From Neodiprion pinetum (Eukaryota > Arthropoda > Insecta > Hymenoptera > Diprionidae), in contig NC_060234.1 in assembly GCF_021155775.2 (NCBI RefSeq), positions 22,624,026 through 22,688,025 on the forward strand: a DNA stretch of 64,000 nt, given 5' to 3'. The notes under the pieces are model-generated. The model was not told where the DNA came from. It saw only the letters and a list, made by a program, of their open reading frames with translations, and searched no databases. Below, one piece after another: positions 40,420 to 49,655 of this stretch (position 1 is the first letter of the stretch; each line of letters begins with the position of its first letter). Position numbers and translations under genes: made by a program.

Positions 40420-40447
40420 CCCAGATCTTCTTCTTCTCTGATTCCAG
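40420..40447 (+). promoter_or_regulatory. Splice acceptor of the zinc-finger exon
   Basis: A pyrimidine-rich tract (TCTTCTTCTTCTCTG) runs directly into ATTCCAG at 40441-40447. The zinc-finger frame continues upstream to a TGA at 40309, but residues 40312-40447 read like intron and carry no motif. Splicing here leaves a phase-1 junction: one base comes from the upstream exon, followed by TA, then Ala-Thr-Gln-Ser. A weaker alternative AG lies at 40423-40424. There is no suitable initiator context, so this is best read as an internal or terminal exon and not as the start of an intronless gene. Confidence 0.65.
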
Positions 40448-41163
40448 TAGCGACCCAAAGTCAATCTATCAGCCAAGGCTCCGGAGGGCCGTTGATGTCG
40501 CTGCAGGTGGAGGGCGGAACGCAGGTCCAGGTGCCGCGGGCATTGATGCAGGCATTCCTGCAGCAGGACCCGAACCACCCTGGTCTCGAGACGGTGCGTT
40601 TGCCGGGTGGTGATGCGGGGGCGGCGATGCCGTCGCATTGCAGGGAGGTGGAGGCGGAGCTGTGCCTGGTGTGCAGACGTTGCGGCCGGGCTTATCCGTC
40701 GGAATCGTCGCTTCTGGCGCACCAGCGTTCGTGCTACCTGGGCCACCAGCAGCGTCGAGGAGCACTGCGGCTGGTGCAACAGCGATTCGCGTGCACCCTG
40801 TGCGGTGACAAGACGAGCGCGTCATCGTCCTTGCCCTCCGCGTCGACGTACCAGACACTCGCGGACTGGCGACGGCACGCGGAATCGCCGCAGCACCGTG
40901 GACACCTCGAAACTGGAGTGCGTTTCAGTCCCGGGATTCAGATTCAGGGTGTGAATCCGCTTCCGGGTGAGGAGGTCAACCCGCTGACGGACGAGATGGA
41001 GGACGTGGTGAACCAGATAACGCTGCTTGCGGCGCGGGCGGCCGCCGAGAGCACTACAACCACCGGAAGCGGCCAGGGCGGCAATCAGGACAACAACAAC
41101 GGACCGGAAGCTAAGCGGCAGAAGCTGATGCAAGAGGTCGCTGCATTGGCCGGAGCGCGCTAA
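40448..41163 (+). CDS. Terminal coding exon of a zinc-finger nuclear protein (zfh2/ZFHX3/4-like candidate)
   Basis: This is the only convincing protein-coding exon in the window. The frame is open from a strong splice acceptor to a TAA at 41161-41163 and gives about 237 residues; the first codon is split by the intron. Counting from the TTG at 40492, the first finger is C61-x2-C64-x12-H77-x3-C81, a C2HC finger with a conserved-looking YPSE..LLAHQ core. The second is C101-x2-C104-x24-H129-x5-H135, a long-spaced U1/JAZ-like C2H2 finger. Then come an acidic amphipathic stretch (about 158-185), a low-complexity T/G/N/Q linker and a basic AKRQK patch close to the C-terminus, a possible nuclear signal. 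Exon GC is well above its flanks. Such fingers usually bind nucleic acid or partner proteins in the nucleus. The arrangement is compatible with the C-terminal finger region of zinc-finger homeobox proteins; that family assignment is inference, because no homeodomain exon is seen. The upstream exons must lie outside the window or be too short to see. Confidence 0.8.
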
Positions 41164-41600
41164 GACGCCGTCTGGCGAACGGAGGTGTTTTCACTGATCA
41201 CCGACGACGCCGCGCCCCGTTGCAGCCTCGTTGCGAACCTGTGAGGTAAAGAAAGACACACGTGTACGTATCTATCACCCTTCCAGCCACCGATGGCGTT
41301 TGCCTAGTTCAATGCGACGCGTCGAGGGGCGGGGAGGGTTGGCTAATCGTCAGCCGTTTGCCCTCCCCTCCGGCCTCCGCATATACAAAAAACTTGACTT
41401 GTCTGACGGGAAATATCCTTTTGCCGTTTTCACGCTGTATACCACCCGCAGGTTTACATCTACCACTGACTGTATCAATGTTGCGTTATACATAGACAGT
41501 CTATGTATATATTATACATACGTACGGTGTGGAAGAGAAAAGAGGAGAGGAACGGGAAATAACAAAAAAATAAATAAATAAACGACAGCCTCAACTTGTG
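41164..41600 (+). other. Proximal 3'UTR of the zinc-finger gene
   Basis: This stretch follows the TAA stop directly and has no convincing continuation of coding. GC content falls across it, from a GC-rich start to an A-rich end. It closes at a cluster of three overlapping AATAAA hexamers. A message ending here would carry a 3'UTR of a little over 400 nt. The extent is inferred from the signal only. Confidence 0.5.
41569..41582 (+). terminator. Proximal polyadenylation signal cluster
   Basis: Three overlapping AATAAA hexamers sit in AATAAATAAATAAA. Moderately GT-containing sequence follows within 20-55 nt (CTTGTGTAC, CCTGTGTAACC), which is a usual arrangement for cleavage and polyadenylation. 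It is the first strong signal after the stop codon. Confidence 0.5.
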
Positions 41601-41737
41601 TACTTTAACAAAACACTGCACCCTGTGTAACCTTATAAAATTCAACTATATTATACGGTAACGTGATAATTGTCTGTTATTTTTGTAATGGTTAATTCGT
41701 TCTTCGTACCGCACTCAAGAATGTTCGACGCCAGCGT

Positions 41738-41742
<5 letters not shown>

Positions 41743-41774
<32 letters not shown>

Positions 41775-41782
41775 TCTATATA

Positions 41783-41826
<44 letters not shown>
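41743..41826. repeat. (AT)n microsatellite
   Basis: More than 80 bp of AT/TATC alternation, 580 bp after the stop codon of the zinc-finger exon. Confidence 0.95.
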
Positions 41827-41880
41827 TGAAACGATTAATTAATGTGAATCTCCTACACGCCACGGTTGGGGGTTGATTAC

Positions 41881-41919
41881 AGTAATAATATTATTATGAC
41901 TAATAATAATAACAACCGC

Positions 41920-41952
<33 letters not shown>

Positions 41953-42030
41953 AACAATAATAATAATAATAATAATAGATATCGATAATGATAACGTAGT
42001 AATAATAATGATATTTATAATAATGATGTA
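41881..42030. repeat. (AAT)n/(AAC)n compound microsatellite
   Basis: Consecutive CAA then TAA trinucleotide arrays with TGATA interruptions. Confidence 0.9.
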
Positions 42031-42199
42031 ATAATGATGACGAGAAACGAAAACGAAAACAATGATTGGACCGAGCTTGAAAGCAAAGGGGGGATGAAAT
42101 GTGTAATCGGATCCTGAAGCTAGATGCAAAGAACGAAAAGTTAATGAAAGAAAAAACTGAAAAGCGAGGCCGGGCAGACAAACGTTCCTATGTAAAGTA

Positions 42200-42380
42200 A
42201 TAAATGATGTTGTACTACTATTACTACTTACTAATAATACTAATAGTAATCCTAATACTGCTACACTATACTATTACCACTATAAACTAACTATTAAATG
42301 CTAAATCGTAAAACAACAACAACAACTACTACTACTACTATTCCTACTAATATAATAATTACTACCACTGTACTACTTGT
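42200..42380. repeat. TAC/TAA-rich degenerate microsatellite
   Basis: Alternating TACTAC, TAATAC and CAACAA trinucleotides, less regular than the neighbouring arrays. Confidence 0.75.
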
Positions 42381-43073
42381 AACATTACGTGAATTACTAT
42401 TTATTTGCCTACGCCTATAAATGCGAATAGAGATTCGGCAAAATATTTGCGGTAGGTTATACGTGTCTATGTATGTATGTATGTGATTGTATATGCATAT
42501 ATGTATGTAAGTTGAGACGCGACTGTAGGAGCAACTATTACCAAGAAAATGAAAAAAAAAATACAAACGAATCTGTGGTTCGGAATCGTTGATCACGAAA
42601 CCATATTATAATAGAATCATTCATTAGCAATCGAGCCTCCGAGCCCGGTTTATTAGCGATCGCAAATTCGGCGAATCAAATATGTGTATGTATAGTGTGT
42701 GTTTAGAGATTACAAGACGACGAAGATAGAGCGAGTTGGAGAATCAACGCGAGGCGACGCGGAAACCTGATTAAGAGAGGGAAGGTTCTCTTTAGCTGGG
42801 AGGGAACCGAGCAACGTATATAATCTTAAATCAAAAATCAAGTCGAGATTTTCATATAAATTACCCACACGACTTATAATCGCGAGCGTACTGTCTAATT
42901 TGTGTCAACAAAACGCGGAAGTCGGGCGCCGCGGATTCCGACGGTCACGATACGCGGGAAAATTCAAACGTTGGGTTTCTCGGGAGGAAAAGGCTCTCGA
43001 TAGAAGGTGGCAAAGAGACGCTACACTTATTTTGACAGGGGATAAAAACGAAATCAAAGGAAGACGACACACA

Positions 43074-43107
43074 AGCACACGCGCACACACACACACAGGC
43101 GCACGTA
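43074..43107. repeat. (CA)n microsatellite
   Basis: CACACGCGCACACACACACA with GC interruptions. Confidence 0.85.
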
Positions 43108-43202
43108 ACCTGTGACACACAACACGGACACAAGCCTCCGCACACACAAAACCCAGCAACATGGTTCCTATATTTAATATATAATAATATAAAAAATATA
43201 TA

Positions 43203-43258
43203 TTTAATAATAATAATAATAATAACAATAATGATATTAATAATATTATTAATAACGG
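43203..43258. repeat. (AAT)n microsatellite
   Basis: TAATAATAATAATAATAAC units continuing as ATTAATAATATTATTAATAA. Confidence 0.85.
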
Positions 43259-43343
43259 TAATGATAATGTTTAAATAATAATTAAAAATGAGTATTTAAA
43301 TGATAAAACTATATCTCTAACTGAAATAATAACTACGTGTACG

Positions 43344-43349
<6 letters not shown>

Positions 43350-43375
<26 letters not shown>

Positions 43376-43376
43376 A
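43350..43376. repeat. (AT)n microsatellite
   Basis: About 13 perfect AT units. Confidence 0.9.
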
Positions 43377-43624
43377 ATCACTATTTCGTGAGCGAAAAAC
43401 GGTTATGAATTTTCACAGATACACAATATACATTATACTGTATACACCACTCACAATTCACTCGCTATTTATTATGTTAAATAATACACACGCGAATGTA
43501 TGCACGGATATGTATACATGTATATACATGTATGTATGTGTGCGTGTGTGTATGCGTGAATATAAATTGTGGAGAAAGGAGTTTACCTATTAACTACTAC
43601 TAATAGCAACAACAATAACACTTA

Positions 43625-43638
43625 TACTACTACTACTC

Positions 43639-43674
<36 letters not shown>

Positions 43675-43688
43675 ATAATAATAATAAT

Positions 43689-43735
<47 letters not shown>

Positions 43736-43743
43736 CAACAACA
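43625..43743. repeat. (TAC)n/(TAA)n/(CAA)n compound microsatellite
   Basis: An array of ACT units passes into TAA units and then CAA units over about 120 bp. Its plus-strand frame translates as Thr then Asn runs and is not a gene. Confidence 0.95.
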
Positions 43744-43929
43744 TGCTAAATACAACTATTACAATTAATGCAACTACTACTACTATTACTACTAACCGGT
43801 AAGTGACGTGCGTCTTGAATGTAGATTAAAAGTAAATTAAATTTAACGATAGCTCCGGTACTATGATTGATAGAAACATAATACACGTAACTATGCCGGC
43901 GGGTATATAGGTAGGCATACATACGTGTA

Positions 43930-43940
43930 TATATATATAC

Positions 43941-43971
<31 letters not shown>
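43930..43971. repeat. (AT)n microsatellite
   Basis: AT dinucleotides with ACGTGT interruptions; TATACATATG-type words continue to about 44,050. Confidence 0.9.
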
Positions 43972-43982
<11 letters not shown>

Positions 43983-44326
43983 TCACTGTACACATATATG
44001 TACACATATGCATATATATATACATATGTATATATGTATACGTATGAAATACACACATGCAACACAAGCGCGTACACGCAACAAACAAGAGATTTAAATT
44101 TAAAAAATATAAATATATATATATATACACACATATATGCATCGGTATATATATAATATGAGATGTTGTAACGTTATACTAGGATCCTCGCGGTACTGAC
44201 CGGAAGTATGCAACGAATCATATTTCTGGGAGTACGTATACCTACCTGCTGCTGCGTTAGCGACGGCACAGAACAATGACGTCGAATCTGACGCCACGTG
44301 GTCACGAATCACTAGGATATTCTATA

Positions 44327-44390
44327 ACAATAATAATAATAATAATAATAACAACAACAACAACAATAATAATGATGATGATGACGATGA
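44327..44390. repeat. (AAT)n/(AAC)n/(GAT)n compound microsatellite
   Basis: Trinucleotide arrays of changing unit (AAT, AAC, AAT, GAT). Confidence 0.9.
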
Positions 44391-44638
44391 CTGTAGTAGT
44401 TATTATTATTATGAATTACTAATTTTAATTGTAATGTAAGTAATTCAAGGGTTAAGGAGGAAGCGAGATTTGAGAACGAAAGTAAATCGCGAAAGCAACA
44501 ACAAGGGAAATTAAGTGAAGAAATCGAAAACCTATTAATATTAATACTGAACTGCAAAGGCATGAAAAAAAGTTGACAAGTAATAATTTCTAAGCTAAGC
44601 AACTCGAGGTTCCTGTCACAAATGCTTTCCTACGTCTA

Positions 44639-44640
<2 letters not shown>

Positions 44641-44688
<48 letters not shown>
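44641..44688. repeat. (AT)n microsatellite
   Basis: A perfect TA array of about 24 units followed by GTATGTATGTA. Confidence 0.95.
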
Positions 44689-44698
<10 letters not shown>

Positions 44699-45765
44699 CA
44701 CATACATTGGATTATACACATATATATATTATATGTAATAACGTTGGTGATGACTATTATTATTAATATTACATTTAAATTATGAATATTATTAAAATTA
44801 CGATTACAGAAAATGGAAACAAAAATATATTACTAGTATAATATTATATATATTCACATGTATGTGCAGTCACGTAATGATTATATATATATAGATATAT
44901 TTATAAACATATTTATATATATATATATAAACATGCGTGTGAACATTATTATACCATTAAATATATATGTATATGCATCATGCATACATATTCACTTAAA
45001 TGCGAACACTCGACACACACACATGCATACATAAACACAGGCACCGAAAAAAAACACGACAGTGTATAATGTACTGGACGTTTTTTATCAATTAATGTTA
45101 TACACATATACATGTATATATGTATACGAATGTATATTTATATATCTACCCGCGCGAATTGGATATTCTATCCACGGATCATTGATAGTAGAGAGGGGGG
45201 TAAGATTTAAATAATTCCCAAGAGATGACGAGCTGAAACAAGATATATAAAACAAAAATTAAAGAAAGATATAATAATAATAATAGTAATAATAGTAGCG
45301 ACGCTTTCTTAATATATGCGAGCGGGCCGTGTTCGACAAGAGTCAAAGAAATCAAACGCTTTTGAATTATATATTTATTAACCACAGAAGTCGGAGTCTT
45401 GGTTTTCTTTTCTTACTTTGATTTTTTTCAATTTATACAAATATATACATGTATACTTATACGAATATGTATATGTATATATATTTATATATACTTACGT
45501 TACCACATATACATACATATATGCTATACGAGAGAGAGATTAAGCGATTAGTGATTAACAATGCAACGCCGGGCCGCGCGTCTCTGTAACCCATACCTCG
45601 CAGGAAGGGCAATTAACGTAAAATAAAGTTAAAGAAAAAAGCAAACTTAATTAATTAAATAAGACAAAACGAAGAAGGCAAGGGAAAGAAAAATGATAAT
45701 TGACGGTCCTAGGACTAAAAACTACCTAACTAATGTAATGTGTAATTAGCGTGTATACAAACAGA

Positions 45766-45771
45766 AATAAA
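45766..45771 (+). terminator. Possible distal polyadenylation signal
   Basis: AATAAA in an A-rich context (ACAGAAATAAAAGCG) near the end of the microsatellite tract, just before GC content rises again at about 46.0 kb. Another AATAAA lies about 140 bp upstream, near 45,625. These are candidates for the end of an extended transcript. Confidence 0.25.
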
Positions 45772-46171
45772 AGCGTAAAGTTCCGAAGAAGTAGGGAAAA
45801 ACTCGACGGAAAAAAAAAACGAGAAGAAGGAATAGAAAAACGATAATTATCGCAAGCTTTATTCGGTCAAGATTTTCAATCACGATTATTGCCTCGCAAT
45901 TCTTATACGATCAAAAATGGAAAAAACAAAAAAAAAAAAAAAACATGAAAAAGAAACATCAACACCACAACACTATCCACGATCTACTATGGTGTACTTT
46001 TGTACACGGATACCTTACGGTGTTTGCCAAAAATATTACCCGCCATTTCGGCGGTCTCGATCCACGCGTTTTAAAATCAAGCCACCATTACGTTTCTGCA
46101 AACCAATCGGGGGCCCAATTATTGCGAACGGGAGCCGGGTCCGCGTCAACTTTTAGCGATTTTCCGCCTTC

Positions 46172-46186
46172 AGCGCCGCCTAGCGA
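46172..46186 (-). promoter_or_regulatory. CTCF-like site
   Basis: The plus strand reads AGCGCCGCCTAGCGA; the minus strand reads TCGCTAGGCGGCGCT, matching the insect CTCF core (TAG-N-GGCGC) apart from one spacer base. It is the second such match in the window, beyond the zinc-finger gene. Confidence 0.3.
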
Positions 46187-46437
46187 CGGCGTCCTGCGGT
46201 AACGTGACCGTTGCTCGCGGTGAGACGTGATTGGTCAAAATTGGTACTAGCGATAATTCAACGATCTTTTCGCTGACGGATAAACGTCGCAGTTTTCCAC
46301 GGAGATAAATTTAGCCGCCGAAAGCATAAGACGTGGGCGGTGACTCCGATAAATTTCGTGTAACGACGCGTCTGATTGATCGTTGGAAGTGATTCGATTA
46401 ATTTCTCTTCGATTTCTCGTTGACCGATCGTCGTTTG

Positions 46438-46455
46438 ACTGTCTATAAAAAATAC
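46438..46455 (+). promoter_or_regulatory. Possible TATA-box promoter
   Basis: GACTGTCTATAAAAAATAC lies about 210 bp downstream of two CCAAT-type words (ACCAATCGG and the inverse ATTGGTC). No open frame or exon can be attached to it, so it could drive a non-coding RNA or be chance. Confidence 0.15.
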
Positions 46456-46749
46456 GAGAGACTCAAAAACGCGCGCGACCTTGTCGATTTTATTATAATT
46501 ATCACGGATCGACGAGAAGTCCCGATTTACGCACGCTCACACGCGTTCAAAGTATACGTAATACGCGAGCAAGTCAGCGGGTAAAATACGAGGATAATTA
46601 ATTATTAGAGGGGAAAAACGAAGAAGAGAATCTTAGCAGAACAAAAGCACAAGATAAAAACAAATTGTTAAGGGATGGAGAAAGATGAAATATATACGGG
46701 CGGAAGGAGAGGCACGTCACACATACCACAATATATATGTGTGTATAAC

Positions 46750-46756
<7 letters not shown>

Positions 46757-46780
<24 letters not shown>
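46757..46780. repeat. (AT)n microsatellite
   Basis: A short perfect TA array within TGTGTATATA-rich sequence. Confidence 0.85.
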
Positions 46781-47557
46781 ATTGTATATGTATATATATA
46801 ATACCTATAAATACTAATATATTTGAAAGAAGAGAAAGAGAGAAAGAAACAGAATTTTAAAAAAAGATAAGATTACGAGAAGGAGAATAAAAAAAAGAAT
46901 AAGATACACGATTGAATTGAGTTGTCTTTATACATATATATATATAAATAACTTTTATTATGGTATTCGTATACCCGTATAATATTGTATATGACCGCGT
47001 ACGATCATCATCGTGCATAAAACTATACATATATAGGCGCGGTAGAAAATTTGCGTTCTAAGTTTTTGAGAAAGAAAGATTGAGTGATAGAGTAACCGAA
47101 CCTCGCTACTAGCTGTTCCTAAATCAATGAATGAGTGATAAAGCGTGCACAGATAAACGAATGATGACTATGATATTATGTGTTGTAATTTGCTCAGGCG
47201 TCACCGTACCTCGAAGCGCTCAAAAATTCTCTATTTTCTCCTGTTTTTTTTTTTTTTTTTACTTTATTTCTGCTTTCTATTCTCGCAAAAAACAAAATGA
47301 AGAACGAAATTATGGGTGAGAGAGGGAGGGGAAGAATCCTGAAACGTGTCATATCAATGAATAAGACGAGGAATGTGTGAGTTCGAGTAAAACAGGGTAA
47401 AATCGAACAAGTGAAAGGATTTCTGTGTGAATTTTTCTTACACCGAAGAAGAAAAATTGACAAAATAGCACAGAGTCTGATTTAATTAATTCCAAGTCAG
47501 GGTTACCTGGCTCAAATGTCACTTGATTGTACCATAAACTATACGTATGTTATATAT

Positions 47558-47581
47558 CTAATATATATATATATATATATA
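47558..47581. repeat. (AT)n microsatellite
   Basis: A short perfect AT array. Confidence 0.85.
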
Positions 47582-48015
47582 TGTATTATTGACTTGGAAG
47601 ATAATTATTATACTTTACTCGAGTAACATCATCCCTTCATCAGCAACGCCGCGACGGCGACGACTCGTAATTGGCAATTAATCACGTAGGACATCGAACT
47701 TTCTCTCTCTTTAGATTGACAAAAAAATAAAAAAAAAAACAATGGGAGATATCGGGAACAACGAGCATAAGATTAAAAAACGAGGATACACCTCGTAAGT
47801 ATGTGCAAGCTGAGAACAAAGGGTGACGTCTGGGTGTGAGTAAAAAAAAAAAAATTAAAATTAAAATTAATATTAAAATTAACATTAAAGAAAAAAAAAA
47901 CGACAAAAAAAACAAATTAATAAGTTTTGATTTTTCAATGATCGTTGAGTTTCAATGTGTTACACACTATTTACTATTAATAATTATTGATTGCTTATTA
48001 TTGCTGATTGCAATT

Positions 48016-48101
48016 GATTATTATTATTATTATTATTATTGCTATTATTATTATGACCATTCTTATTATTATCACTATTATTATTATCATTGACGACAGT
48101 G
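48016..48101. repeat. (TTA)n microsatellite
   Basis: TTA units with CTA, TGA and TCA interruptions. This is the opposite trinucleotide orientation to the TAA arrays at 42-44 kb. Confidence 0.9.
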
Positions 48102-48993
48102 ATTATTACTGATTGAATTTTGAATTTGATTGATTAATTAATTAATTAATGGATATAATAATTATAACGATAGTGATTAATTATTGTGAGAGGTTGCCAT
48201 GTGTATATCTATGTACTCGCTATGGGGCCCTGGATCTCGTTGGGCCGAAAATTGTGCCGGGCTCTGGGGTGCCCGCACGCCGGTCCCCCCGTCGAGGTTG
48301 ATACGCTCGCGTTTTCTTGGCGAAAACGACACGATCCGGGAATGAAAGAGGAATTTTTTTTTTTTTTTTCTTCTTTTCTTCAGTCAAAAAAAGCAACTTG
48401 TTTTATTGATTAGTAGTCGAAATACGCAAGACGGCAACTCGACTGCGACGAATCACTGATGGGAAATATTGAGAAATTAAAGTGGCTGCAGGAATATGAC
48501 GAAATTAAAAAAAAATAAATTCACCGAAAGAGAAACAAATCACCGACCGACTGTCCGAAAATTATAAGCAAGCATTGATTGCGGACCGTATGAGAAATTT
48601 TGAAATTTTTTTTTTTCTTCTTGTCAACGTGGCTTTGAAAGACACGAAAAATGGAGTACGGGAAAATGTGAAGAATAAACGTATCCGCTGCCAAGACGCC
48701 AAGACGCGGTCGGCGTACAACTGAGCGGGCGCAGGATCGGCGCAATCATGTTCCTACTAGGTTTCATATCTAAGCAAGTAAACTAATATTATATACTACT
48801 AAATATAATAATAATAATATGATGATACGATGATATTATATATATTATTGGATATATATATATATACACCCACACACATATATATATATATATACATTAT
48901 AACGATATGACTAGCTGTAGCCTGTATTACACTGCAACGTAATGTCCTACCCCCCCTTGTACCTCCATCCGGACCTGCACCAAATCAAACAAA

Positions 48994-49014
48994 CCCCCCC
49001 CCCCCCCCCCCCCC
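48994..49014. repeat. Poly-C run
   Basis: Twenty-one consecutive C followed by ACCCC in AT-rich DNA. It may be a sequencing or assembly weak point. Confidence 0.9.
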
Positions 49015-49607
49015 ACCCCTCGTATCCTGTAACGAGAAGCAACAAAAAAAAAAAAGAAACCAAAAAAACACACCCCGAACCCATCCGTCACATACTAAGA
49101 CACAAAATGCACCCGATCCCCTTCCCATCAGTCGCAAAATCACTTTATATATATAATATATATAATATTATATTACATAGAAATTTGTCCCGAAAAACCT
49201 TGAATCCTGTCCGGCGTACTGTACGGTTGATCATCGCGACGTAAATTTAAATAAGTAAATTCGAATTCGAAATCTTATAAAAATGAGACAAAAACAAAAG
49301 AAAAACTTTGGTTCCTATGATATACATATATATATGTAATAAATAAAAGAAATTTGATGATGAAAGAAAAAAAAAAAATGAAAAAAATGGAAAAAAAAAA
49401 AACAAACAAACAAATGAATGAAAACGAATGATGAATAAAAAATTATAAAACAAATACAACCAGAGAGAGAGAAAAATAATGTATAACATTGATGGGTATT
49501 GTGATGTAGCGCTAAAACATCGTTCGCCCGTTGGACGACGATCGTTCGCTGTAATGATAATGATGATATGGTAATCACGCGTTATTGTCGATCATCCGGA
49601 CGACTTT

Positions 49608-49655
49608 ACCACCACCACCACCACCACCACCACCACCACTATCACCACAACCACC
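49608..49655. repeat. (CAC)n microsatellite
   Basis: About ten CAC/ACC units then an interrupted tail. The apparent poly-His frame is a translated repeat. Confidence 0.9.

Larger units (their letters stand above)
41601..45800 (+). other. AT-rich, microsatellite-packed tract downstream of the zinc-finger gene (possible extended 3'UTR)
   Basis: About 4.2 kb with strongly reduced GC. It contains repeated blocks of (AT)n, (TAA)n, (TAC)n, (CAA)n and (CA)n, several AATAAA hexamers and no credible coding frame; every open frame here is a translated repeat. The abrupt fall in GC after the exon and the many polyadenylation hexamers suit the very long 3'UTRs seen in neural transcription-factor genes of insects. 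It could equally be ordinary intergenic DNA. The sequence alone cannot decide. Confidence 0.4.
45801..46756. other. GC-intermediate island within AT-rich DNA
   Basis: From about 46.0 to 46.6 kb GC content rises. The block contains ACCAATCGG, GATTGGTCAA, a CTCF-like word and a TATA-like word (listed separately). Open frames are short and motif-free. Confidence 0.4.

Noticed and set aside
40315..40858. Minus-strand frames of 129-154 codons across the zinc-finger exon
   Set aside because: They are antisense shadows of the GC-rich plus-strand exon; the Cys/His pattern exists only on the plus strand.
43569..43802. Poly-Thr/poly-Asn protein
   Set aside because: It is the translation of a TAC/TAA/CAA microsatellite.
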